The notes below the pieces were generated by a model, which saw nothing but the letters and a program-made list of their open reading frames with translations, made no database searches and had not been told where the DNA came from. Below, in pieces: positions 23,530-31,630 of a stretch of 42,700 bases of DNA. Position 1 is the stretch's first letter; every line of letters begins with the position of its first letter. Made by a program: the position numbers and the translations under genes. Origin of the DNA: Thermoplasmata archaeon (lineage in GTDB: Archaea > Thermoplasmatota > Thermoplasmata > Halarchaeoplasmatales > Halarchaeoplasmataceae); assembly GCA_003551675.1 (NCBI GenBank), contig PUNG01000011.1:1-42700 (forward strand), in the 5' to 3' direction.

Positions 23530-24723
23530 TTATCCTCTCCATTTTTTACGATCAGCTCGAAGGTCTACCCATTCGATCTCCTTATCCAAGCCTTTATCTT
23601 GAAGTGAGATCGCATCCAACATCACTTTCTTAAGTATCTTTGGAGTCAGGTCTCTACCTCCAAGACCGACTATATAATCCTTTAAGATCAAGTCTCTATG
23701 CCCATAGAGTGCATCTTTGATCTCTCTCGCGGCGTCTCCACCGTGGCCGAATGTGTAATTTCTGTCTAAAACGCCCACTACATTAACGCCTTTGGTGATC
23801 TCTCTGAATTGTTCCACGGGGAACGGTCTGAATGTTCTCAGCCTCGCAAGGCCCACATTATGTCCTTCGTCTCTCAATTCATCTATAACGTCCTTCGAAG
23901 TGCTGGATATCGATCCCATGGTAACGATCAGAACGTCGACTCCATCGGTTTTGTACTCTTCTATCAAACCACCGGGGTCTCTTCCGAATACTTCTTTGAA
24001 CTCCTTGTTTACCTCTTGGATCTTCTCAGGTGTCTTCTCGAAGGCCTGTGCTTTCTTATATCTGAAATCCATGTACCAGTCGGGCATGCCTAGTGAACCG
24101 AATCCAAGGGGTTGGTCCACATCTATCTTATAATCGGGATCGTACGGAGGTAAGAAATCGTCAACTAACTCTTGATCGTATATCTCCACAGGCTCTTTCG
24201 TGTGACTCAAGATGAAAGCGTCTTCAACTACCATGGCAGGAAGCATTATCTCCTCATCCTCACATATCTTGAATGCCATTATGACGCTGTCGAGAACCTC
24301 TTGATTGTTCTCACAGAAAAACTGCATCTGTCCCGTTCCCTTTTGAGCCAGAGTATCATGGTGATCGGCCCATACGCTCCACGGGGGACCCATGGCTCTG
24401 TTTATGTTGGTCATGACCACAGGGAGTCTTGCACCGGCGGCCCACATGAGCATCTCGTGCATCAGTGCCAACCCGTGTGCCGACGATGCGGTGTATGCTC
24501 TAGCACCGGTGTTTGAAGCGGCTATACAAGCAGCCATGGCCGAGTGCTCGCTTTCCACCTTTATGTACTCTGCGTCCATCTCTCCATCCGCGACAAGTTC
24601 GGCTATCTTCTCTACAACCTCTGTCTGAGGAGTGATGGGATAAGCGGCGACCACTTCAACTCTTGAAAGTTTAGCACCGTAGGCCGCTGCGAAGTTACCG
24701 GAAACTATCCTGGTTTCAGACAT
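23530..24723 (-). CDS. porA: Pyruvate:ferredoxin oxidoreductase, alpha subunit
   Basis: The 397-residue alpha subunit (pyrimidine-binding and CoA-linked domains). [20 protein letters not shown] and [20 protein letters not shown] with the conserved Glu form the ThDP-activating part. [20 protein letters not shown] and [20 protein letters not shown] follow. The C-terminal transketolase-like domain runs from about residue 250 ([20 protein letters not shown]), with a [20 protein letters not shown] motif. It starts at ATG 24723 and overlaps porD by 8 bases. The length is normal for the family. Confidence 0.94.
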   Translation of the reverse strand: MSETRIVSGNFAAAYGAKLSRVEVVAAYPITPQTEVVEKIAELVADGEMDAEYIKVESEHSAMAACIAASNTGARAYTASSAHGLALMHEMLMWAAGARLPVVMTNINRAMGPPWSVWADHHDTLAQKGTGQMQFFCENNQEVLDSVIMAFKICEDEEIMLPAMVVEDAFILSHTKEPVEIYDQELVDDFLPPYDPDYKIDVDQPLGFGSLGMPDWYMDFRYKKAQAFEKTPEKIQEVNKEFKEVFGRDPGGLIEEYKTDGVDVLIVTMGSISSTSKDVIDELRDEGHNVGLARLRTFRPFPVEQFREITKGVNVVGVLDRNYTFGHGGDAAREIKDALYGHRDLILKDYIVGLGGRDLTPKILKKVMLDAISLQDKGLDKEIEWVDLRADRKKWRG

Positions 24724-25033
24724 AGTCAGCCTCCTTTTCCATATCTATTGCATCTACAGGACATTCTTTAGCACATATCCCGCATCCTTTGCAAAAATCA
24801 TAGTCGACCACCGCACCCTCTCCTTCTTTTACTTCTATGGAAACGTCGGGACAAAATTTCCAGCATATGCCGCACTCTATACATTTCTCTTTATCTACTA
24901 TAGGTCTAAGAGTTCTCCAGCTGCCCGTCTTGTTCATCAGATGAGACGGACAATCGGTTATCTCCGTTCTCGGCAGATCCGTGTGATCCTTTGGGTCTTT
25001 AACTATCCTAAAAATATCTTCTTCTTCACTCAA
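24716..25033 (-). CDS. porD: Pyruvate:ferredoxin oxidoreductase, delta (ferredoxin) subunit
   Basis: A 2x[4Fe-4S] ferredoxin-type subunit that passes electrons from the ThDP site to ferredoxin. The two clusters are [12 protein letters not shown] and [12 protein letters not shown], preceded by a PorD-type N-terminus ([15 protein letters not shown]). The start is uncertain: GTG 25042 gives 108 residues, but AGAGGTGA at 25039-25046 suits TTG 25033 (105 residues, starting at Leu-Ser-Glu-Glu), and the GTG is part of that ribosome site. I use the TTG. It overlaps the end of porG by 8 bases and the start of porA by 8 bases, so translation is probably coupled. Confidence 0.9.
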   Translation of the reverse strand: MSEEEDIFRIVKDPKDHTDLPRTEITDCPSHLMNKTGSWRTLRPIVDKEKCIECGICWKFCPDVSIEVKEGEGAVVDYDFCKGCGICAKECPVDAIDMEKEADYV

Positions 25034-25586
25034 GATCTTCACCTCTTACTTCTTCATAAGCTTGTTCAGTGGCTTTGGCATTTTCTTCCTTTTTCGCAGG
25101 TGCATTTTTACGCACCACATCGACAAGGGTCTCTATCTTAACCAATCCTGTTGCCCTGACTACGGCCCCGAGTATGGCGGTGTTCACGATGGGAGCTACT
25201 TCCGAACCCAAGCGGTGTTCTACCGCGATACTGCTGGCATCAACAGTATATTTCGGGTTGTCAACTCCTAGATCCACCTCTTCCGGAGCTTTCTCCGTGT
25301 TCAAGATCACTTTTCCATCCGGCTTGAGGCCGTCGGTAACGTCGACTGCATCCAACAAGGCCATATCCATCACTATAACGATATCGGGTTCATGGATCTG
25401 TGCCTTGTTCCTAACCGCCTTGCTGTCTACTCTGGTAAACGCAGTGACGGGGGCACCTCTTCTTTCCACACCGTACATTGGAAAAGACTGTACATCATTC
25501 TCTTCTGCAAAAGCAGCCCGGGCGAGGAACTCCGATGCGGTAACCGCACCTTGTCCGCCTCTTCCGTGAAACCTGATTTCTTTCAT
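25026..25586 (-). CDS. porG: Pyruvate:ferredoxin oxidoreductase, gamma subunit
   Basis: A 186-residue gamma subunit, first gene of the operon. [20 protein letters not shown] and [20 protein letters not shown] are the family signature; [16 protein letters not shown]-like sequence (here [19 protein letters not shown]) follows. In the four-subunit archaeal enzymes the gamma chain takes part in CoA binding and assembly. The last 20 residues are charged and less conserved. Start ATG 25586 has GGTG eight bases upstream and a TATA box (25617-25631) farther up. Gene order porG-porD-porA-porB is the classical archaeal arrangement. Confidence 0.94.
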   Translation of the reverse strand: MKEIRFHGRGGQGAVTASEFLARAAFAEENDVQSFPMYGVERRGAPVTAFTRVDSKAVRNKAQIHEPDIVIVMDMALLDAVDVTDGLKPDGKVILNTEKAPEEVDLGVDNPKYTVDASSIAVEHRLGSEVAPIVNTAILGAVVRATGLVKIETLVDVVRKNAPAKKEENAKATEQAYEEVRGEDLE

Positions 25587-25616
25587 TTAAAAGCACCAAT
25601 TCTCTATCAAGGACAC

Positions 25617-25631
25617 CTATAATTATTTTTT
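25617..25631 (-). promoter_or_regulatory. TATA box of the por-ior operon
   Basis: The minus strand reads AAAAAATAATTATAG about 35 bases before the porG ATG. It is the only clear promoter-like element upstream of the six-gene unit. Confidence 0.5.
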
Positions 25632-25690
25632 GTTAGTCCCGTTATCTTCAAGTCAAAAGGGTTAAATAGGCAGCGTTCTGTGACCTTTTC

Positions 25691-25700
25691 CGTTAAAAAT
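25691..25700 (+). promoter_or_regulatory. Probable TATA box of tRNA-Val
   Basis: CGTTAAAAAT lies about 35 bases before the tRNA 5' end, giving a short leader. A second candidate, GTTAAATAG at 25661-25669, would give a leader near 45 nt. Confidence 0.4.
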
Positions 25701-25732
25701 GTGGTTTTGTATCACCGACGCCACTCCCTGAT

Positions 25733-25826
25733 GGGCCGGTGGTCTAGGGGTCATGACGTCGCCCTTACAACTGTTGAAAAACAGTATGAAAGGCGAAGAT
25801 CGGCGGTTCAAATCCGCCTCGGCCCA
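25733..25826 (+). tRNA. tRNA-Val (TAC anticodon) with a 21-nt intron
   Basis: The acceptor strands GGGCCGG and TCGGCCC pair with one G-T. The T-arm is GGCGG TTCAAAT CCGCC. The anticodon stem TCGCC/GGCGA encloses the loop CTTACAA (anticodon TAC) once the intron at 25770-25790 is removed after position 37. The mature length is 73 nt with discriminator A; CCA is not encoded. A poly-purine stretch and the pepF promoter follow. Confidence 0.94.
25770..25790 (+). other. Archaeal tRNA intron at position 37/38
   Basis: The 21-nt intron folds as CTGTT-GAAA-AACAG, a 5-bp hairpin closed by a GNRA tetraloop. Flanking bases form a relaxed bulge-helix-bulge: 5' bulge CA|A, central pairing of CTTA with TATG (three pairs and one T-T mismatch), 3' bulge AA|A. 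The tRNA splicing endonuclease would cut within the two bulges. Confidence 0.85.
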
Positions 25827-25855
25827 CTCCTATTAGATGATCACTAAAAAGAAAA

Positions 25856-25864
25856 GTTTTATTT
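25856..25864 (+). promoter_or_regulatory. TATA box of pepF
   Basis: GTTTTATTT lies about 27 bases before GTG 25887 and 36 before ATG 25896, consistent with little or no leader. Confidence 0.45.
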
Positions 25865-25895
25865 CTACCCTCTATAATCCATCTCCGTGAAAAGC

Positions 25896-27710
25896 ATGTC
25901 TAAAAGTCAATCTACCAGCGCGGACGGTATCGAGTGGGACCTCTCCGATCTCTATGAGGACCACGAAGATCCTGAGCTGAAAAATGATATGGAAGAACTC
26001 GTTGAAATATCTGAAGAATTCAGAGAAAAGTACAAAGGAAAGGTAGAGCAAGAAGAACTTGGCCCGAGTGAATTGGCGGAGATGATGAAGGAATACGAAG
26101 ACATATACGAACTCTTGGCAAAAATAAAGTCGTTCGCCATGTTGTACCATTCCATCAACACACAAGATCCAGATAGAGGTGCTCTTCTTCAAAAGGCAGA
26201 GGAAGTAGGTACCCAAACTAAGAACAAATTGATATTTTTCGAATTGGAATGGCAGAACATCTCCGATGAAACAGCGGAAGAGTATCTAAGATCGGATGAA
26301 TTAGATCACTACGAAAGCTATCTGAGGCACTGGCGAAGATACACTCCTTATATGCTGTCCGAAAGAGAAGAGCAGATAGTAGAATCTTTGCAGACCACGG
26401 GTAAAGAAGCATTCAAAAGGTTATTCGACCAGACCATAGGTAAGACGACTGTAAAATTCGAATACGAAGGAGAGAGTCACAAGATGGTGCTGGACCAAGC
26501 TCTCTCCGTGCTATACGATGATGATAGAGAAAAAAGAAAGGCCGCCGCGGATGCGGTCACCCAGGCTTTGAAAGAGGAGAACCCACTCCTCAATTTCATA
26601 TTCAATAACGTGGTACAGAACCACGGCACTATCTGCCAACTCAGAGATTATCCCGACCCCATGACTCCCAGGAATCTAGATAACCGAGTGGATAGAGAAA
26701 CGGTAGATGCGTTGATGGAAGCCGTGGAAGAAAATACGGACCTCGTCGAAAAATTTTACGAATTGAAAAAGGATATCTATGGGTATGAAACTTTATACGA
26801 CTATGATAGATACAACCCCTTGCCCGGCGACGTTCCCGAAGCGGATTTCGAAGAGAGTAAAAAGAAAGTGTTAGAGGCTTACGAAGATTTTTCACCCAAG
26901 ATGAAAGAGATCGCAGAAAAATTCTTTGAGAACAACTGGATAGATGCGGAACTGAAGGAAGGTAAAAGAGGCGGGGCATTCAGTGCAAGTACGGTTCCTT
27001 CCGTGCACCCCTACATACTATTGAATTTCACGGACAAACCCTTGGATACCATAACCATGGCACACGAACTCGGACACGGTATCCATCAGTATCTAGCTAG
27101 AGAGCAAGGAGCTCTTCAACAGAGCACTCCACTCACAACCGCCGAGATGGCTAGTGTTTTCGGCGAAACGGTACTATTCGAAAAATTAGTGGCGGATGTA
27201 GATGAGCCCGAGGCGGAATTAAGACTCATAGGCGACAAGCTGCAGAAAGATTTTGCCACCGTATTCAGACAAGTGATAATGACCAGATTCGAGCAAAAAT
27301 TACATAGAGCAAGAAAAGAAAAGGGAGAACTCAAAAGCGAAGAGATAAACCGACTGTGGATAGAGACGAATCAGGAAGAATTCGGCGACGCCGTAGAGTT
27401 GAGAGACGGATACGGTTGGTGGTGGAGTTATGTACTGCATTTCGTCCACTACCCATTCTACTGCTATGCGTACGCTTTCGGAGAACTTCTAGTCTTGGCC
27501 CTTTACGATATGTACAAAGAAAAGGGCGAAGAGTTCGTACCGGAGTACCTAGAACTCTTAAAGACCGGTGGGTCCGAAGATCCCAAAGACCTTTTGGCGG
27601 AGATAGGTGTAGACATAACCGATCCGGACTTCTGGCAAAGAGGACTTTCCGTGATAAGAGAGAATCTGGATAGGATGGAAGATCTGGCTCGAGAAACGGG
27701 CAAGATCTAA
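25896..27710 (+). CDS. pepF: M3-family oligoendopeptidase F
   Basis: A cytosolic zinc metallopeptidase that cuts short peptides. From ATG 25896 it has 604 residues, normal for PepF. The N-terminal helical lid is about residues 10-190. The catalytic part holds AHELGHGIHQYLA (HExxH near residue 390) and a downstream MASVFGETVLFE that supplies the third zinc ligand. The C-terminal GYGWWWSYVLHFVHYPFYCY is a PepF hallmark. The in-frame GTG 25887 is an alternative that would suit a leaderless start from the TATA box. With the por-ior operon it fits a peptide-using metabolism. It probably has its own transcript. Confidence 0.94.
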   Translation: MSKSQSTSADGIEWDLSDLYEDHEDPELKNDMEELVEISEEFREKYKGKVEQEELGPSELAEMMKEYEDIYELLAKIKSFAMLYHSINTQDPDRGALLQKAEEVGTQTKNKLIFFELEWQNISDETAEEYLRSDELDHYESYLRHWRRYTPYMLSEREEQIVESLQTTGKEAFKRLFDQTIGKTTVKFEYEGESHKMVLDQALSVLYDDDREKRKAAADAVTQALKEENPLLNFIFNNVVQNHGTICQLRDYPDPMTPRNLDNRVDRETVDALMEAVEENTDLVEKFYELKKDIYGYETLYDYDRYNPLPGDVPEADFEESKKKVLEAYEDFSPKMKEIAEKFFENNWIDAELKEGKRGGAFSASTVPSVHPYILLNFTDKPLDTITMAHELGHGIHQYLAREQGALQQSTPLTTAEMASVFGETVLFEKLVADVDEPEAELRLIGDKLQKDFATVFRQVIMTRFEQKLHRARKEKGELKSEEINRLWIETNQEEFGDAVELRDGYGWWWSYVLHFVHYPFYCYAYAFGELLVLALYDMYKEKGEEFVPEYLELLKTGGSEDPKDLLAEIGVDITDPDFWQRGLSVIRENLDRMEDLARETGKI

Positions 27711-27735
27711 AACCCCTTCCCTCATCTTTCAAACG

Positions 27736-27748
27736 TAATATTTTTAAT
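27736..27748 (+). promoter_or_regulatory. TATA box of eIF5A-speB
   Basis: TAATATTTTTAAT lies about 35 bases before ATG 27778. speB follows eIF5A by 12 bases and probably shares this promoter. Confidence 0.5.
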
Positions 27749-27777
27749 CCAGAAGCACTTATGGTCGTAAGATATTC

Positions 27778-28164
27778 ATGGAATGGGAACAAGAAGAGGT
27801 CAGAAACCTCAAGGAAAACCACTACCTTATCATAGACGATGAGCCCTGTAAGATAAAGAGCATAGACGTATCTAAACCAGGGAAACACGGTGAAGCAAAA
27901 GCGAGGATAGAAGCTGTAGGGATCTTCGATGAAAAGAAGCACACGATGCTGAACCCCATGAGCGCTAAGATAAGAACGCCCATAATCGATAGAAGAAAGG
28001 GGCAGGTCATCAACAAAGGAGACGGCGAAGTGAACATAATGGACACCACATCCTATAAAACTTTCCATATAGAAGTGGACGACGAGACCCTAGATGAACT
28101 AGAACAAGGACAAGATATCAGATATCTTGAGAGCATGGGCAGGAAAAAGATAACGCAAACATAG
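27778..28164 (+). CDS. eif5A: Translation initiation factor 5A (aIF5A)
   Basis: The archaeal orthologue of eIF5A/EF-P, which helps ribosomes through difficult peptide bonds. It has 128 residues. The N-terminal KOW/SH3-like domain carries the modification loop SKPGKHGEAKARIEAVGIF, in which Lys36 is the site that deoxyhypusine synthase modifies with spermidine. The C-terminal OB domain is about residues 70-128 (KGQVINKGDGEVNIMD). The agmatinase gene lies 12 bases downstream in the same direction. As agmatinase feeds polyamine synthesis, the pair links the factor to the supply of its modifying group. Confidence 0.95.
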   Translation: MEWEQEEVRNLKENHYLIIDDEPCKIKSIDVSKPGKHGEAKARIEAVGIFDEKKHTMLNPMSAKIRTPIIDRRKGQVINKGDGEVNIMDTTSYKTFHIEVDDETLDELEQGQDIRYLESMGRKKITQT

Positions 28165-28176
28165 ATAGTTACTTAG

Positions 28177-28998
28177 ATGTTATCGGACACCCGCTTTGCT
28201 AGTTGTACATCCGATCTTGATGATGCCGACTATGTAATATTAGGAGTACCCTACGACGGAACATCCTCTTTCCGTCCAGGTAGTAGCGAAGCTCCTAACA
28301 GCATAAGAAAAGCCTCTTACTGTTTTGAACCATATCTTTCGGAATATGATATCTCGTTGAGAGATATAGCGGTTCATGATCATGGTGACATACCGCCTAT
28401 CGAAAGCGAGTTGAGAGTGAACTTAAAAAATAAGATGGAAGAGATCTGCCCTGATGATAAGTTCCCTATCATATTAGGAGGAGAGCACTCGCTCTCACCC
28501 ATGGTAGTTTCCGTCATGGGGGAGATGCACAGCGATCTGAACGTATTGATATTGGATGCTCACCTTGATTTTAGAGACGAATACGAAGGGATGAAGCACA
28601 GTCATGCAACGGTTTCAAGGAGGGTATCCGAGATAGTAGGACTCCATAGAACCGAAGTATATGGAGTAAGATCAAAGGCCAAGGATTACTCCGACGGAGA
28701 ACAACCCAACATCTACACTTCTTTGGAGGACGTGCTTCAAAATATCAAAAAACCTACTTACCTCTCCATAGATATGGATGTGGTGGACCCGGCTCATGCA
28801 CCGGGTGTAGGAAATCCCGAGCCCTTCGGCCTTGAACCTAAAGATATAAAAAAATTGATCTCTACGGCATCGGACCTCTTGGTAGGTATGGATATAGTGG
28901 AAGTATGCCCTAAATATGATAGTTCAGGTATCACTTCCAACCTCGCCGCGCGATTCGTGTACGAACTTCTAGGGGCACGAGAAAGTCGTGACGTATGA
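28177..28998 (+). CDS. speB: Agmatinase (ureohydrolase family)
   Basis: Hydrolyses agmatine to putrescine and urea with two Mn2+ ions. It has 273 residues. Metal-binding motifs are LGGEHSLS, LDAHLDFRDEYEG, KHSHATVSRRV and SIDMDVVDPAHAPGVGNPEP. VPYDGTSSFRPGSSEAPNSI near the N-terminus is the ureohydrolase opening. Some archaeal homologues act on aminopropylagmatine, so the exact substrate may be either. The operon with eIF5A (12-base gap) supports a polyamine role. Start ATG 28177. Confidence 0.93.
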   Translation: MLSDTRFASCTSDLDDADYVILGVPYDGTSSFRPGSSEAPNSIRKASYCFEPYLSEYDISLRDIAVHDHGDIPPIESELRVNLKNKMEEICPDDKFPIILGGEHSLSPMVVSVMGEMHSDLNVLILDAHLDFRDEYEGMKHSHATVSRRVSEIVGLHRTEVYGVRSKAKDYSDGEQPNIYTSLEDVLQNIKKPTYLSIDMDVVDPAHAPGVGNPEPFGLEPKDIKKLISTASDLLVGMDIVEVCPKYDSSGITSNLAARFVYELLGARESRDV

Positions 28999-29009
28999 TC
29001 TTTTAACAA

Positions 29010-30095
29010 TCAACGGACTTCTTTTATCTCTTTTTCTTCGCTAGATGTGATTATCTGTTTAGACTTCACGCCGGTAGCGACGATCATCACTTTCAACTTA
29101 TCCTCGAGGGTCGGGTCCACGCTGCAGCCCCAGATTATATTGGCGTTCTCGTCTACCTTTTTCTCCACCTCTTCGGCCACCAGCTCGGCTTCGTGCACGC
29201 TCATATCCTCTGAGCCGGTAACGTTGATCAGTACACCGGATGCACCTGAGATGTCGACATCGAGCAGAGGCGAATTTATCGCACCATCGACGGCTTCAAG
29301 AGCTCGTTTATCTCCACCTGCGTTGGATTCACCCATGCCTATCATGGCCTGTCCGGCCCCCTGCATTATGGTTCTAAGATCGTTATAATCAAGGTTGACC
29401 AAACCGGGTTTGGTGATTATCTCTGTCATGCCTTTTATTGCCCTCATCAGAACTTCATCGGCAACTTTGAAGGCTTTGTTCAAAGGTAGTCTAGGAACCA
29501 ATTCTAGAAGTTTATCGTTGGGTATAAGGATGACCGTATCGGCTACGTTTCTAACACGCTTTATCCCCCATGCCGCACTCCTCATCCTAGATTCGCCTTC
29601 AGCGCTGAACGGTTGAGTGAGTACCGCGATGGTGAGAGCGTCTGCATCTTTAGCGACTCTAGCCACCGTTTCCACGGAGCCCGTACCCGTTCCTCCACCG
29701 AGTCCACAGGTAAGGAAAACTATATCCGCATCCGACAACAGATCTTCGTACTGTTCCTTCGCTTCCTGCGCCGCTTTTTCTCCGATCTCTGGTTTTGCAC
29801 CTGTACCTAGACCTTTAGTCAAATTTCTTCCCATCAGGATCTTCCTGTTTGCCCGGATGGTCAAAAGATCCTGTGCGTCAGTGTTACCGGCGACCAGTTG
29901 AGCGCCATGTATACCCTCTTCCGATACACGATCTATCGTATTACAGCCTGCGCCGCCTAGACCTACGATGTATATGTTAGTTCGCAGGGACTCCAGAACT
30001 TCTCTCAATTCCTCATCCGTTTCTGCATCTTTATATCCTTCTCGCCCGCCATCTTTCTTTCCTTTTGAAAGAGCTTCCTCAACTAGTGATTCCAT
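29010..30095 (-). CDS. ftsZ: Cell division GTPase FtsZ
   Basis: The tubulin-like ring-forming GTPase. It has 361 residues: a charged N-terminal extension of about 40, then IYIVGLGGAGCNTIDRVSEE, the GTP-binding tubulin signature CGLGGGTGTGSVETVARV, and the T7 loop NLDYNDLRTIMQGAG, whose NLDxND supplies catalytic acids. The C-terminal domain (SPLLDVDISGASGVLINVTG) is complete. The tail after about residue 345 is short and ends in EKEIKEVR, with no obvious conserved docking peptide. ATG 30095 has GAGGAGATGA upstream. It has a TATA box in the gap shared with the divergent lpd gene. Confidence 0.95.
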   Translation of the reverse strand: MESLVEEALSKGKKDGGREGYKDAETDEELREVLESLRTNIYIVGLGGAGCNTIDRVSEEGIHGAQLVAGNTDAQDLLTIRANRKILMGRNLTKGLGTGAKPEIGEKAAQEAKEQYEDLLSDADIVFLTCGLGGGTGTGSVETVARVAKDADALTIAVLTQPFSAEGESRMRSAAWGIKRVRNVADTVILIPNDKLLELVPRLPLNKAFKVADEVLMRAIKGMTEIITKPGLVNLDYNDLRTIMQGAGQAMIGMGESNAGGDKRALEAVDGAINSPLLDVDISGASGVLINVTGSEDMSVHEAELVAEEVEKKVDENANIIWGCSVDPTLEDKLKVMIVATGVKSKQIITSSEEKEIKEVR

Positions 30096-30144
30096 AGTTC
30101 ATCTCCTCATATAACTTCTTATCTAAATCTCAATTAACAAACTC

Positions 30145-30157
30145 TTATTAATATTTA
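30145..30157 (-). promoter_or_regulatory. TATA box of ftsZ
   Basis: The minus strand reads AAATATTAATAAG about 55 bases before ATG 30095. This leaves a leader of about 27 nt that includes GGAGATGA. Confidence 0.45.
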
Positions 30158-30192
30158 TGGATAGAATAGATTATAGTGGGCGGAAAAAACCA

Positions 30193-30203
30193 TACTTTAT
30201 AAA
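30193..30203 (+). promoter_or_regulatory. TATA box of lpd
   Basis: ACTTTATAAAT lies about 37 bases before ATG 30235, with TAGGAG at 30218-30223 as the ribosome site. The box lies downstream of the in-frame ATG 30157, which argues against that earlier start. Confidence 0.55.
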
Positions 30204-30234
30204 TACATATCACTACATAGGAGCCGACGATAAT

Positions 30235-31617
30235 ATGAGTAAAGATCTAACGGTCATCGGAAGCGGTCCAGGAGGCTATGTCGCAGCGGTTCTAGGAGCT
30301 AAAGAAGGCTTAGATGTTCAGGTGGTAGAAAAAGAAGCCAGCATCGGAGGTGTCTGTACCAACCACGGCTGTATACCTTCAAAAGCCCTGCTATCCACAG
30401 CCGAAAAGATCGAAACGATAAAAGGTGCACGAAGAGATGGAATAAACACAAGTCTCGAAGATATCGATTTTAAAAAGGTCATGTCAAAAAAAGAAAGGGC
30501 CGTTAAAATATCAAGAAAGGCCATAAGAAGCCTGTTCCACAAGCACGATATAGATGTTATAGAGGGGACCGCTGAGGTCATGGGCCCAAAAGAAGTTAAA
30601 GTCAAAAAAAACAGCGGTGGTAACGAGATACTCACATCCAACGATATCATCATAGCAACAGGTTCCGAGCCCATCACACTACCTAACCTGGAGATAGATG
30701 AAGAAAATATAATCTCTAGCAGGGGTGCTTTGGATCTGAAGAGAGTTCCCGAGTCCATGTTGATAGTGGGAGGCGGCTACATAGGCATAGAGATGGCCTA
30801 CGTTTTTTCTTCACTGGGAACCAAAATAACCATGGTAGAGCTAGAGGATGAACTACTGCCCAACATGGATAAAGATCTTAGAGATGTGGCAGAACAGATG
30901 ATGAAAAGAAAAAGGATAGAAGTTTATACGGGCTCAAAACTCGTCGATATCCAAGGCAAAGAGAACATCAAAGCGATAATTGAAGGAGATACCGAAGAGG
31001 AGATCAAGGTAGAAAAGGTTCTTACCTCCGTTGGTCGAAGACCCACTCCACCTGAGATCCACGGCGAACTCGACATCATCGGAGAACATGGAGAGATCCT
31101 GGTAGATGACCACATGAAAACTGAATTGGATAATATCTATGCAGTGGGTGACGTAACGGGAAAATCTATGTTGGCCCATGCGGCTTACAAGCAAGCCGAG
31201 ATAGCAGTTGACGAGATCATGGGTAGGTCACCTAAAGGTTTCTCAAAGTTTGAAATACCCGCAGGCATATACACCCATCCCGAGATGGCAAGCGTTGGGT
31301 TGACTGAAGAGGAGGCGGAAGAAAAGTTGGATAACGTAAAAATAGGCAAGTACTCCATATCTAGAACAGGAAGAGGAGCTTCCACAGGTGAAAGGATGGG
31401 CGTAGCTAAAATCATCGCAGGCCCCGATAACGAGTTGTTGGGATTACACCTCGCTTGTCCCGGTGCTACGGACCTCATAATGGAAGGGACCGCCGCTCTT
31501 CGATGCGGCATGGATGCGAAGGAATTCTCCCAGATGGTACATCCCCATCCTACTTATTCCGAGGCGTTGAAGGAAGCTGCAGAAAACGTGTTCAAGGAGA
31601 GCGTACATTCGGGTTGA
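30235..31617 (+). CDS. lpd: Dihydrolipoamide dehydrogenase (FAD disulfide oxidoreductase)
   Basis: The E3-type flavoenzyme that reoxidises protein-bound dihydrolipoamide with NAD+. From ATG 30235 it has 460 residues. TVIGSGPGGYVAAVLGAKEG binds FAD. GGVCTNHGCIPSKAL holds the redox pair Cys41/Cys46 (more often CLNVGC). MLIVGGGYIGIEMAYVFSSL binds NAD, and HPHPTYSEALKEAA contains the catalytic His-Glu. No lipoyl E2, E1 or glycine-cleavage gene is in the window, so its partner is unknown. A related disulfide reductase is possible, but all E3 motifs are present. Confidence 0.9.
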   Translation: MSKDLTVIGSGPGGYVAAVLGAKEGLDVQVVEKEASIGGVCTNHGCIPSKALLSTAEKIETIKGARRDGINTSLEDIDFKKVMSKKERAVKISRKAIRSLFHKHDIDVIEGTAEVMGPKEVKVKKNSGGNEILTSNDIIIATGSEPITLPNLEIDEENIISSRGALDLKRVPESMLIVGGGYIGIEMAYVFSSLGTKITMVELEDELLPNMDKDLRDVAEQMMKRKRIEVYTGSKLVDIQGKENIKAIIEGDTEEEIKVEKVLTSVGRRPTPPEIHGELDIIGEHGEILVDDHMKTELDNIYAVGDVTGKSMLAHAAYKQAEIAVDEIMGRSPKGFSKFEIPAGIYTHPEMASVGLTEEEAEEKLDNVKIGKYSISRTGRGASTGERMGVAKIIAGPDNELLGLHLACPGATDLIMEGTAALRCGMDAKEFSQMVHPHPTYSEALKEAAENVFKESVHSG

Positions 31618-31630
31618 TCTTGGATTATAG

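Noticed and set aside
30157-30234. Upstream ATG for the dihydrolipoamide dehydrogenase
   Set aside because: The TATA box lies inside this extension, and a ribosome site plus the FAD-binding start point to ATG 30235.
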